NCBI GenBank assembly: GCA_905198125.1
Contig: CAJKBH010000007.1
Span: forward strand, 30,617-94,616
Reading direction: 5' to 3'
Length of the DNA: 64,000 bases
Source: an uncultured Porphyromonadaceae bacterium
GTDB taxonomy: Bacteria; Bacteroidota; Bacteroidia; Bacteroidales; Muribaculaceae
Positions 1 through 7,909 of this stretch are shown piece by piece (positions within the stretch are counted from its first letter, which is position 1; each line of letters starts with the position of its first letter). The position numbers and the translations under genes were made by a program. The notes under the pieces are model-generated. The model was not told the origin of the DNA. It searched no databases and saw nothing but the letters and a program-made list of their open reading frames with translations.

Positions 1-300
1 CTGAACGAGGCGGAGACATCGGGCAAAGCCCAGGTGCGAGCCTATCCCAATCCGGTACGTCCCGGCTACATGGGGATGGTGACCATCGACATGCTGCCCG
101 AAGGCTCGATGGTCAAGATTATGGATGCCGCCGGCAGAATGGTGCGCGAACTGGGCGAGGCTCCGGGAGGATCCATCGAATGGGACATGACCAATTACAA
201 CAGGCGCCGTGTGCCGGCCGGCATATACTATATCCTCGGTACCAACGGCGCGAATCAGGATGCCTTTACCAAAATGGGTAAAATACTTGTGGTGGAATAG
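1..300 (+). CDS. C-terminal end of a T9SS-sorted protein, PorZ-like (5' partial)
   Basis: The reading frame is open from the first base and ends at a stop at 298-300, so only the last 99 residues are present. They form a type A T9SS sorting domain: an AYPNPVRPG start, a VKIMDAAGRMV strand, a WDMTN turn, then RVPAGIYYI and a final KILVVE. The PNPVRP start and the W-D-x-T-N turn resemble the end of PorZ, the surface protein that delivers anionic LPS to the attachment complex, but any T9SS cargo could end this way. The next gene begins 4 nt later, so the two are probably cotranscribed. PorZ identity is inference; the sorting domain is clear. Confidence 0.7.
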   Translation: MNEAETSGKAQVRAYPNPVRPGYMGMVTIDMLPEGSMVKIMDAAGRMVRELGEAPGGSIEWDMTNYNRRRVPAGIYYILGTNGANQDAFTKMGKILVVE

Positions 301-304
301 GAAT

Positions 305-1711
305 ATGGGACTTAAAGGGACAAAATATTTGGTAACCGCTGCTATGGCCGTGACGGTTGCGGCCGGAGCCTGCGCGTTGAATATAGGCGTGACTCCGGGC
401 ACACTGTGCGACCGCCTTCCGGAGATCGAGACTACGGCCGATGACGTGTTGACGCTCACCGGGGCTGTCAATGTGACGGATATGGCATTGCTATGCAGAA
501 TGTCTCCGGCTGTCAGGACCCTTGACCTGTCGACTCTGTTCATAGCACCATACGAGTACGACGATACCGGGTATATGGACCGCCTGAAGTTTGAGGTCTA
601 CGAGCTGGTGCCCAATATGCTGGCCGGTACCGAGGTGACCCGCGTGGTCCTGCCGCCGTACAATCTGACGATAGGCGTCCAGGCTTTCGCACTGAGCAAA
701 ATAGAGGAGATAGAGATTCCGGCCTCCGTGTCAGGTGTGGGCGACTATGCCTTTGCGGGATGCGAGAACCTGAAGAAAGTGACGTTTGCCGGCCTTCCCG
801 CGAAATTAGGCAAGGGAATGTTCCGTAACTGCACGAATCTGCAGACGGTTGATTTCAAGCAAGGGCTGAACAACGTGCCGGAAGGGACATTCTACGGGTG
901 CACCACCCTGCAGGCCATGCCGGCCGGAGTGGAAACGATCGGAGCCGAGGCATTCAGGAACAGCGGCATTACGGTTGCCGACCTGCGGGGCGTTACGGAA
1001 GTTGGGGCGTATGCCTTTGCCGATGCCGGGCGGCTGACCACAGTGCTGAGCGACGGCCCGGTCCGCATCGGTGACGGCGCGTTTGCCGGCGATGCTGCCC
1101 TTGAGGATCTTCCCGAACTGACGGAGGACGCCGGACAGGCTATGGCCGCAGCCTCGGGCAATGCCTTGACCCGATGGCTGAAGTCCCCCATAATAAGTGA
1201 GGCGGCCTTTGCCAACAATAAGAATATCACGGTGGTTAAGTTGGGATCGAAAGTCCGGGAAATCAAGGCTCATGCCTTCCGTAACGACAGTGGCATACAG
1301 GCGGTAAACGTCGCTGCCCTCGGGGAAACGGTGCCGGTGCTCGATCCCGACGCATTCTCGGGTCTTGAAGCCGAGGACGGCACATATCCGATCGACCTGC
1401 TTGTGGGTGAACAGCACGTCGACAAGTGGAAGGAAGCGGAGGTGTGGAAGAAATTCAACATCCGCGGCACATCGGCGGTCGATCAGGTCCGGGAACCCGA
1501 TTATGACGTTGACATACGCCGTGAGGGCGAGACGGTGACGGTGACGGGCGCCGGGCCTTTCGACAATGTCCGAGTGTCGGGCGTGTCGGGCGTGACATAT
1601 TATGACGGAGGAAAAGGGCAGACCGTAATCACCGTTACGGTTCCGGCCAATGAGATAGCCGTGGTCTGCGCGCGTCAGGGCGACAGAATCAAGATAGTCA
1701 AGCTTCGATAA
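305..1711 (+). CDS. BspA-like leucine-rich repeat surface protein
   Basis: This 468-residue protein starts at the ATG at 305; an upstream in-frame start would overlap the preceding gene and carries no signal sequence. Residues 1 to about 24 form a Sec signal peptide ending near GACA. Residues about 110-370 hold LRR_5 (BspA/Treponema type) repeats with units such as IGVQAFALSKIEEIEIP and VGDYAFAGCENLKKVTF. The last 70 residues form a short beta-rich domain ending in KIVKLR that looks like a weak T9SS sorting domain but lacks the usual PNP and GIY motifs. Such proteins are exported and often bind host or matrix ligands; the ligand here is unknown. Confidence 0.8.
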   Translation: MGLKGTKYLVTAAMAVTVAAGACALNIGVTPGTLCDRLPEIETTADDVLTLTGAVNVTDMALLCRMSPAVRTLDLSTLFIAPYEYDDTGYMDRLKFEVYELVPNMLAGTEVTRVVLPPYNLTIGVQAFALSKIEEIEIPASVSGVGDYAFAGCENLKKVTFAGLPAKLGKGMFRNCTNLQTVDFKQGLNNVPEGTFYGCTTLQAMPAGVETIGAEAFRNSGITVADLRGVTEVGAYAFADAGRLTTVLSDGPVRIGDGAFAGDAALEDLPELTEDAGQAMAAASGNALTRWLKSPIISEAAFANNKNITVVKLGSKVREIKAHAFRNDSGIQAVNVAALGETVPVLDPDAFSGLEAEDGTYPIDLLVGEQHVDKWKEAEVWKKFNIRGTSAVDQVREPDYDVDIRREGETVTVTGAGPFDNVRVSGVSGVTYYDGGKGQTVITVTVPANEIAVVCARQGDRIKIVKLR

Positions 1712-1724
1712 TCCGTCAGGATGG

Positions 1725-3251
1725 TCAGGATTCGATAATCCTCAATATCTGATCGGCTATCTGCCGGTCGTTGGACAGACGCGGCACCTTGCGCTGGCCG
1801 CCGAGCTTGCCGGTACCCACGGACTTCAGCCATCTGGAGAAAGTTCCGTCGGGCACCGTTATTATTTCGGGCATATCGAGGAAATACATTCCGGCGCGCT
1901 TCGCGTCGTAGTCGCTGTTGAGCTTGCGCAATTCATCGTCAAGCCTGCGTGCGAATGCCTCGATGTCGGCCGGTGCCTTGATCCATTCTATCAGCCATTG
2001 GTGGCGGCCGCGTCGTCCGCGGTCGGCGAACACGGGCGATACGGTATAGTCCTTGACCGTGCAGTCCAGTTCGCGGCACGCTTCGGCCAGAGCCTTGTCG
2101 GCGTTGTCCTCCATCAGTTCCTCGCCGAATGCATTGATGTAGCACTTGGTGCGTCCCACTATGCTGATGCGCACGGGGTCGGTGGATTCGATACGCACCG
2201 TGTCGCCCATACGGTAACGCCACAGTCCGTTGCTGGACGTTATCATCAGTTCATATACCTTGCGCTGTTCCACGCCGGCTATGCCCACTGCTTCGTCCGG
2301 AGTCTTGCCCTGGGGTATGAATTCGTAGTATATGTCGTTGTCCAGTATCAGCAGCATCGAGTTGGAATCGGGCAGGTCCTGTGTGGCGAAAAATCCCTCC
2401 GACGCATTGTAGTTCTCCACGAAATGCATCCGCTCGGGGTCGGTGATGCTGCGGTATATCTGGCGGTAAGGCTCGAACGAGATGCCCCCGTGGAAGAATA
2501 CCTCCAGATTGGGCCATACGTCGTGCAGGTTGTCGGTATGGTTCTGTTCCAGCACTCCCTTGATTACGGCCAGGAACCAGCTCGGCACTCCCGACAGGTT
2601 GGTTATGTTGGTCTTGGCGGCCATGCGCACCAGCCGGGGAAGTTTCCTGGACCAGTCTGACATCAGCGCGATGCGTTTGGAAGGAATGCGCACCAGATTG
2701 GCCATGGGCGGGCAGCGGTTTATCAGCGTGGCGCTGAGGTCACCTACATGCACGCGCGGATCCTTAAGGTTCAGCTCGTTGGCGAACGAGCCGCCGAGTA
2801 TGAATCCCTTGCCGCAGAACATACGGCTCTGCGGGTTGTTCAGGATGTAATGTGCCACGGTGTCGGCGGCGCCGGCATAGTGCGTGCGGTGCAGCGAATC
2901 GCGTGTGATGGGAATGAACTTGGACTTGCCGCCCGACGTGCCGCTGCTCTGGGCATAGTCGCGGCAAAGCCCGGGCCACAGCAGATTGCGCTCGCCCGAA
3001 ATCATGCGCTTCACCAGCGGCCGGATGTCCTCATACTCCACAGGGCGCAGGTCGCGGGCATAGCGGGCGGTCACGTCGCCGCTGCCGGCTATCGACGCGA
3101 AATCATGCCTGAAGCCTATCCATGTGCTGTCGGCACGGCGCAACAGGCTGCGCAACACGCGTTGCTGTATTTCCTCGCCGTCGCGGCCCCAGTGACGGGT
3201 CCGCAGCGCTCGCCGCTCAAACATCCCCCTTACCAGCGGAGTATAGTCCAT
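1725..3251 (-). CDS. GH3 auxin-responsive-family acyl-adenylating enzyme
   Basis: The 508-residue product is a GH3-type member of the ANL adenylating superfamily. Residues 102-113 (SSGTSGGKSKFI) match the phosphate-binding motif of the family, and a later VENYNASEGFF segment matches the second ATP/AMP site. Plant members conjugate amino acids to acyl-adenylates; bacterial homologues are common in Bacteroidota and their substrates are largely unknown. No signal peptide is seen, so the protein is cytoplasmic. It is divergent from trmB, sharing the 150-bp region 3252-3401. The family call is secure; the substrate is not predictable. Confidence 0.85.
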   Translation of the reverse strand: MDYTPLVRGMFERRALRTRHWGRDGEEIQQRVLRSLLRRADSTWIGFRHDFASIAGSGDVTARYARDLRPVEYEDIRPLVKRMISGERNLLWPGLCRDYAQSSGTSGGKSKFIPITRDSLHRTHYAGAADTVAHYILNNPQSRMFCGKGFILGGSFANELNLKDPRVHVGDLSATLINRCPPMANLVRIPSKRIALMSDWSRKLPRLVRMAAKTNITNLSGVPSWFLAVIKGVLEQNHTDNLHDVWPNLEVFFHGGISFEPYRQIYRSITDPERMHFVENYNASEGFFATQDLPDSNSMLLILDNDIYYEFIPQGKTPDEAVGIAGVEQRKVYELMITSSNGLWRYRMGDTVRIESTDPVRISIVGRTKCYINAFGEELMEDNADKALAEACRELDCTVKDYTVSPVFADRGRRGRHQWLIEWIKAPADIEAFARRLDDELRKLNSDYDAKRAGMYFLDMPEIITVPDGTFSRWLKSVGTGKLGGQRKVPRLSNDRQIADQILRIIES

Positions 3252-3357
3252 AGTGAATCTCTCTTATTTATGCTTCTTCCCGGAGCTTTACAACAGGGCA
3301 AGTCCGGTTACGCATTGCAAATTTATAACAACTTTATATTAAAACAGAATTTTTTAG

Positions 3358-3365
3358 TAATTTTG
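3358..3365 (+). promoter_or_regulatory. -7 element of trmB promoter
   Basis: TAATTTTG matches the Bacteroides -7 consensus TAnnTTTG, about 37 nt before the trmB ATG. No good TTTG lies 20 nt upstream, so this may be a weak promoter. Confidence 0.5.
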
Positions 3366-3401
3366 CTTAGCGAAATCGAAAAAATAGCAAAAAAACTCTC
3401 T

Positions 3402-4193
3402 ATGGGCAAGAATAAATTGAAAAAATTTGCCGATATGGCGGAATTCAAGTGCGTGTATCAGTATCCCCGCGAGGAATTGCTGCGCGCGGGATTCCCACAC
3501 AGAGGGAAATGGAACGGCGAGGTGTTCACAGAGTCCAGGCCCCTGATTGTGGAACTGGGCTGCGGTAAGGGAGAATATACCGTCGGACTGGCCCGTCACG
3601 ACGAGACCCATAACTATGTGGGCATAGACATCAAGGGAGCGCGCATGTGGAGCGGCGCCAGGGAGGTGGAGGCATCCGGTATGACCAATGCCGCGTTCCT
3701 GCGTGCCGAAATCGAGAACATAGAGCATTTCTTCGCCCCGGACGAGGTGGACGAACTGTGGATCACATTCCCCGACCCGCAGATGCAGAAGGTGCGTAAA
3801 CGCCTTACATCCACACGGTTCCTGAATCTGTACCGCAAGTTGCTGAAACCGGACGGAATAGTGAACCTTAAGACCGATTCTCCGTTCCTATATGAATACA
3901 CGCGCAGGCTGGTGAAGCTGAACGGATTGCCCTTGCTCAGCGACAGCGCCGACATATATGGACTCGGTTTCGGTCCGGACGATGACCTGTACGGCACGGA
4001 GGTGTCCGATCCGGCACGAAGCATCAAGACATATTACGAGCAGCAGTGGCTGAGCCGCGGCAAACAGATCAAGCTGTTGCGCTTCCGTCTCCCAGCCGAC
4101 GGCGAACTTCAGGAACCCCAGGCCGATGACATCCCCAAGGACGATTACCGTTCCACCAAAGGGCGGCCGCAAATGGGTAGTTTAGAAAGTTGA
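3402..4193 (+). CDS. trmB: tRNA (guanine-N7-)-methyltransferase
   Basis: The 263-residue protein makes m7G at position 46 of tRNA using S-adenosylmethionine. The VELGCGKGEYT motif near residue 50 is the SAM-binding loop, and the WITFPDPQMQKVRKRL segment is the TrmB signature. The frame is open far upstream, but the ATG at 3402 was chosen because it follows a -7 promoter element and the protein then begins at the usual family position (MGKNKLKKFADM). The next gene, mrp, follows after 41 nt of AT-rich spacer and is probably cotranscribed. Confidence 0.95.
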   Translation: MGKNKLKKFADMAEFKCVYQYPREELLRAGFPHRGKWNGEVFTESRPLIVELGCGKGEYTVGLARHDETHNYVGIDIKGARMWSGAREVEASGMTNAAFLRAEIENIEHFFAPDEVDELWITFPDPQMQKVRKRLTSTRFLNLYRKLLKPDGIVNLKTDSPFLYEYTRRLVKLNGLPLLSDSADIYGLGFGPDDDLYGTEVSDPARSIKTYYEQQWLSRGKQIKLLRFRLPADGELQEPQADDIPKDDYRSTKGRPQMGSLES

Positions 4194-4234
4194 TAAAGTT
4201 AAGAAAGTTAAGATAATAGCTTAGATTTTAAATC

Positions 4235-5329
4235 ATGACACTATATCCCAATCTTATAATCGATGCGTTGCGGGGCGTGCGTTATCCCGGCAACGGCAAG
4301 AGCATTGTCGAACTCGGCATGATAGCCGACAATATGCGCATAGACGGCATGAAGGTCAGCTTCGGCCTGGTGTTCGACAAATCGACCGATCCCTTTATCC
4401 GCAGCCTGATCAAGACTGCCGAAGCGGCGATACACACCAATGTCAGCCCCGATGTGGAGGTGACCATCACACCGGAATTCAAGCGCGACGTGGAGCAGAA
4501 GGTGAATCCGCTGCCCAAGGTGAAGAACATCATAGGCGTCAGCAGCGGCAAGGGAGGCGTAGGCAAATCGACCGTGGCTTCCAACTTAGCTGTGGCACTT
4601 GCAGCCGCCGGTTATAAGGTGGGACTGCTTGACGCCGATATATTCGGTCCCTCGATGCCCAAGATGTTCGGGGTGGAAGACGAACCCATATACATGATCA
4701 ACGAGGAGGGTCGTGACTGGATCGAGCCTGTCGAGAAATACGGCGTGAAGCTGCTGTCCATCGGTTTCATGGTCGACAAGAACAAGCCTGTGCTGTGGCG
4801 CGGCGGCATGGCCAGCAACGCCCTGAAGCAGCTTATCACCGACGCGTGGTGGGGCGAGCTGGACTATTTCCTGATCGACATGCCTCCCGGCACCAGCGAC
4901 ATACATCTGACCCTCGTGCAGACCCTGCCGCTGACCGGCGTAGTGGTCGTGACCACGCCCCAGGAGGTGGCGTTGGCCGACGCACGCAAGGGCATAGCCA
5001 TGTTCCAGCAGGAGCAGGTGAATGTACCGGTGTTGGGTCTTGTCGAGAACATGGCATGGTTCACGCCTGACGCGCATCCTGACGAGAAATACTATATCTT
5101 CGGCAAAGACGGCGGTCTGCGACTGGCCGAAGAAACCGGCACGCAGCTGTTGGGTCAGATACCGCTGGTGGAATCAGTGATGGCCAATGCCGACGCCGGC
5201 ACGCCCGCCGCGCTGGGCACCACGCCCGAAGCCACAGCCTACCGCGCCCTCGCTGCCCGCGTGGTAGAAGCCGTCGCCACCCGCAACGCCACCCTCCCGC
5301 CCACCCACAAGGTCGAGATGCACTCATAA
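4235..5329 (+). CDS. mrp: Mrp/NBP35-family P-loop ATPase (iron-sulfur carrier type)
   Basis: The 364-residue protein has an N-terminal MIP18/DUF59-like domain (residues 1-85) and a ParA/MinD-like ATPase domain. The deviant Walker A, GKGGVGKS, is at residues 106-113, and LDADIFGPSMP and DMPPGTSDIHLT follow as in other Mrp proteins. Mrp/ApbC proteins bind and transfer Fe-S clusters. The usual CxxC pair after the ENM motif is replaced by ENMAWFTPDAHPDE, and no cysteine is visible anywhere in the protein, so cluster binding through its own thiols is impossible. It lies downstream of trmB. The family is secure; the carrier role in this version is open. Confidence 0.93.
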   Translation: MTLYPNLIIDALRGVRYPGNGKSIVELGMIADNMRIDGMKVSFGLVFDKSTDPFIRSLIKTAEAAIHTNVSPDVEVTITPEFKRDVEQKVNPLPKVKNIIGVSSGKGGVGKSTVASNLAVALAAAGYKVGLLDADIFGPSMPKMFGVEDEPIYMINEEGRDWIEPVEKYGVKLLSIGFMVDKNKPVLWRGGMASNALKQLITDAWWGELDYFLIDMPPGTSDIHLTLVQTLPLTGVVVVTTPQEVALADARKGIAMFQQEQVNVPVLGLVENMAWFTPDAHPDEKYYIFGKDGGLRLAEETGTQLLGQIPLVESVMANADAGTPAALGTTPEATAYRALAARVVEAVATRNATLPPTHKVEMHS

Positions 5330-5422
5330 ACCTGATAGGTTAGGGGCTATGACTTCGTAGCACGCGATTCATTATTATGGACATTTATATGTTTTTAATA
5401 AAATTGTGTAATTCTGTGGATT

Positions 5423-6559
5423 ATGAATACAACACGGCGCACGGATATCAGGTCGCAGAGTCTTGATCTGCTTCGGTTCCCTCTGGCTCTGTTCGTCGTC
5501 GCCGTACATGTATTCAGACCGTTTTCCTGGTTGGACGACAATGCAGAGGCCTTCCCTGTCGTTGACTGGCTTATTCGCTTTGTAAATGCTTTTATCGTGG
5601 ATCAAAGCGTCCCCGTGTATTTTTTCATAGCCGGTTATGTTTTCTTTCTCGGCATGGATATGAGTATAAAAAGTTATGCCGGTAAATTGCGCCGACGTTG
5701 CCATTCGCTGCTCATACCCTATCTGATGTGGAACACCCTCGCTATCCTTTATCTGCTGAAGGTCATGTTGCCCGGAATGAATGCTGTGTCGGATTTTACG
5801 GATACTCAGCAGTTCAGTCTGTCTCTATCCAATTTTATCGAGTGCTATTGGGACAGCAGTCGGGGAATTATACCTCATGTCAATCCCAATGATAATGGGA
5901 TATATCCCATTGACACTCCATTATGGTTTGTGCGGGATTTGATGATAATGGTTCTCATTACTCCGGCTATGTACGCGCTCTATAAATGTCCAACTCGCGC
6001 AGTTACGAAGGTCATTCTTGTTGCCTTCACTCTGGTATGGGCTGTGAAGATACAGGGTCTCGGACATTTATCCCTGCTGCTCGAAGCTTTTGTATTTTTC
6101 TCCTGGGGAGGGTTCATGAGTTATCACAAACGCGACATGATTGTGGAATTCCGCCGTTATTCCACTGTGTCATTCATCCTCTATCCATTGCTTGCATTGT
6201 CTATATTGTTTCTGACGCCACTATGGCCACAGGCCATGGTGTATGTAAAGAGTATAAATGTAATTGTAGGACTTTTCTTTTTCTATAATATTGCGGCATG
6301 GTTGGTCACGAAGCGACATTGCCGGGTGAGTTCTTTTCTGTCTTCGGCTTCGTTCTTTATTTATTGCGGCCATTTTATCATACTTGACCCTGTGGCGAGG
6401 CGAGTATTTTCCATTACGGGAACCGGCGGAGATATGGCAGTAGTCAGTGCCTACATACTCACTTATATCATAATCATAGGTCTGTTACTTGCGATATATT
6501 CCATTATGCGTCGTTACACTCCTCGTTTACTGGTGTTGTTCACTGGCGGAAGGTTGTGA
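5423..6559 (+). CDS. Membrane acyltransferase, acyltransferase-3 family
   Basis: The 378-residue protein is polytopic, with about ten hydrophobic segments. It opens with QSLDLLRFPLALFVVAVHVF, the acyltransferase-3 signature with a conserved histidine in the first helix. Members of this family transfer acetyl or succinyl groups to surface polysaccharides, lipids or peptidoglycan across the inner membrane. It sits alone between mrp and the tRNA gene, 93 nt after mrp, with a weak -7-like TAATTCTG shortly before the ATG. The modified glycan cannot be inferred from context. Confidence 0.85.
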   Translation: MNTTRRTDIRSQSLDLLRFPLALFVVAVHVFRPFSWLDDNAEAFPVVDWLIRFVNAFIVDQSVPVYFFIAGYVFFLGMDMSIKSYAGKLRRRCHSLLIPYLMWNTLAILYLLKVMLPGMNAVSDFTDTQQFSLSLSNFIECYWDSSRGIIPHVNPNDNGIYPIDTPLWFVRDLMIMVLITPAMYALYKCPTRAVTKVILVAFTLVWAVKIQGLGHLSLLLEAFVFFSWGGFMSYHKRDMIVEFRRYSTVSFILYPLLALSILFLTPLWPQAMVYVKSINVIVGLFFFYNIAAWLVTKRHCRVSSFLSSASFFIYCGHFIILDPVARRVFSITGTGGDMAVVSAYILTYIIIIGLLLAIYSIMRRYTPRLLVLFTGGRL

Positions 6560-6590
6560 TTGCACATATACATTTAATACAATTAAAGAA

Positions 6591-6622
6591 TTTGGAATAT
6601 TGGGAATTTATTCCTAATTTTG
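6591..6622 (+). promoter_or_regulatory. Promoter of tRNA-Leu
   Basis: TTTG at 6591-6594 and TAATTTTG at 6615-6622 are separated by 20 nt, matching the Bacteroides -33/-7 pattern. The tRNA begins 14 nt downstream. Confidence 0.75.
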
Positions 6623-6635
6623 CAGTCCGATAAGG

Positions 6636-6717
6636 GCCCTGATGGCGGAATCGGTAGACGCGCTGGTCTCAAACACCAGTGGAGCAATCCGTGCCGGTTC
6701 GACCCCGGCTCAGGGTA
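6636..6717 (+). tRNA. tRNA-Leu (anticodon CAA)
   Basis: The sequence folds as a class II tRNA. The acceptor arm pairs 6636-6642 with 6710-6716 (first pair a G-U), and the anticodon stem CTGGT/ACCAG at 6663-6679 encloses loop CTCAAAC with anticodon CAA at 6670-6672. A variable arm follows, and the T arm contains GGTTCGACCCC. It decodes UUG. CCA is not encoded. An AT-rich accessory pair (mrr, fic) begins immediately downstream, but no duplicated tRNA 3' end is visible. Confidence 0.93.
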
Positions 6718-6724
6718 CAGAAAC

Positions 6725-6756
6725 GGGGGAGTAGAGCACTCTGCTCCCCCTAAAAT
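6725..6756 (+). terminator. Terminator after tRNA-Leu
   Basis: GGGGGAGTAGAG pairs with CTCTGCTCCCCC across a tiny loop, with one G-U pair, and is followed by TAAAATTTT. It is placed just after the tRNA. Confidence 0.75.
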
Positions 6757-6794
6757 TTTATAAGTTAACCTCCTTTATAATTTTATTGAAAAGT

Positions 6795-7697
6795 ATGATT
6801 CCAACTTATCAAGATTGTATGCTTCCTTTACTTAAGATATTGAAAGAGCATGGAACTCTTTCATTATCGGAATGTACCAATATGATCTCAGATATATTTA
6901 GGCTTACAAGAGAGGAAAGGAGGGAATTATTGCCGTCTCAGAAACAGACAATTATAAAAAACCGTGTAGGTTGGGCAAAATTCTATTTGAATAAGGCGGG
7001 GTTGCTTAATGTAGTATCTCGAGGGAAGTATGGCATTTCTCAGAATGGGTTAAATCTTCTTAACAGTAATCCTTTATCCATTTCAACTGAGGATTTAAAA
7101 AGAATTCCAGAATTTAGAGACTTTATACAAAATAATAGAGAAGCTGAGCATTCCATAGATAATAATTCCCAACGCGAAGATACGCAGAAAAAGACTCCGG
7201 AAGAAATTATCGATGATAATTATAAGTTTCTAAATAATAATCTGATAAGTGAAGTGTTGGATTTGATACTTCAACGTGATTCGGATTTTTTCGAACGATT
7301 GGTGATGAATCTATTAGTAGAGATGGGCTATGGAGAAGGGAAAGTGACAAGAAGAAGCCGAGATGGTGGGATTGATGGCATAATAAATGAGGATAAATTA
7401 GGTTTGGAGAAAATATTTATTCAAGCAAAGAGATGGCAGCCAGGGAATAATGTAGGAAGGACTGAAATCGAGGGTTTTGTAGGAGCAATAGATAGACAAA
7501 GAGGAGATAAGGGAGTATTTATCACTACCTCTGATTTCTCCAGAGAGGCTTATGATCATTCTTCTACGCATGTGAGTTTGGTAAAAATCAATGGGAATAA
7601 GTTAGCAGAGCTAATGATCCAATATAATATAGGGGTAACTAATAAGACTGTATATAAAATTAAAAAAATAGATTTGGATTATTTTGACGAGGCCTAA
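6795..7697 (+). CDS. mrr: Mrr-type restriction endonuclease
   Basis: The 300-residue protein has an Mrr N-terminal winged-helix DNA-binding domain (residues about 1-100) and an Mrr catalytic domain (about 150-285). The PD-(D/E)xK-type site is visible as GGIDG with Asp194, and IFIQAKRW with Gln210 and Lys212. Mrr enzymes cleave DNA carrying modified bases or particular methylation (type IV restriction). The ATG at 6795 is preferred over the TTG three codons upstream. The gene is AT-rich compared with its flanks and stands between tRNA-Leu and a Fic gene, which suggests horizontal transfer. No methylase neighbour is present, as expected for type IV. Confidence 0.9.
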   Translation: MIPTYQDCMLPLLKILKEHGTLSLSECTNMISDIFRLTREERRELLPSQKQTIIKNRVGWAKFYLNKAGLLNVVSRGKYGISQNGLNLLNSNPLSISTEDLKRIPEFRDFIQNNREAEHSIDNNSQREDTQKKTPEEIIDDNYKFLNNNLISEVLDLILQRDSDFFERLVMNLLVEMGYGEGKVTRRSRDGGIDGIINEDKLGLEKIFIQAKRWQPGNNVGRTEIEGFVGAIDRQRGDKGVFITTSDFSREAYDHSSTHVSLVKINGNKLAELMIQYNIGVTNKTVYKIKKIDLDYFDEA

Positions 7698-7810
7698 AAT
7701 GTATATTGATTAATTTCAGTTAGAAAATAATAGATATAAATATTGCTTCAATCATTAATTCGATATTATTTAATTCAATTACCGGCTATCTGAGACGATT
7801 TATCCATATC

Positions 7811-7894
7811 TTATCTCTAAAAAATGAGATAATAAAATCGTTATCTCAATTTATTGTTAAAATTTGAGATAATGAGATTTTTATTGTAATTTTG
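7811..7894 (+). promoter_or_regulatory. Operator array and promoter of the Fic gene
   Basis: TTATCTC at 7811-7817 and 7841-7847 each face an inverted GAGATAA, at 7826-7832 and 7866-7872, giving two inverted repeats with 8- and 18-nt spacers; a partial GAGAT follows at 7874-7878. A promoter is overlaid: TTTG at 7863-7866 and TAATTTTG at 7887-7894, with 20 nt between. The last operator half-site overlaps the -33 element, which would suit repression. The Fic protein itself has a C-terminal winged-helix region, so autoregulation is a plausible inference. Confidence 0.65.
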
Positions 7895-7909
7895 TGAAAA
7901 ATATGAGTT

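Noticed and set aside
806..1417. 203-codon open frame on the minus strand inside the BspA-like gene
   Set aside because: It is antisense to a well supported coding region and has no recognisable domain; GC-rich genes here often have such shadow frames.
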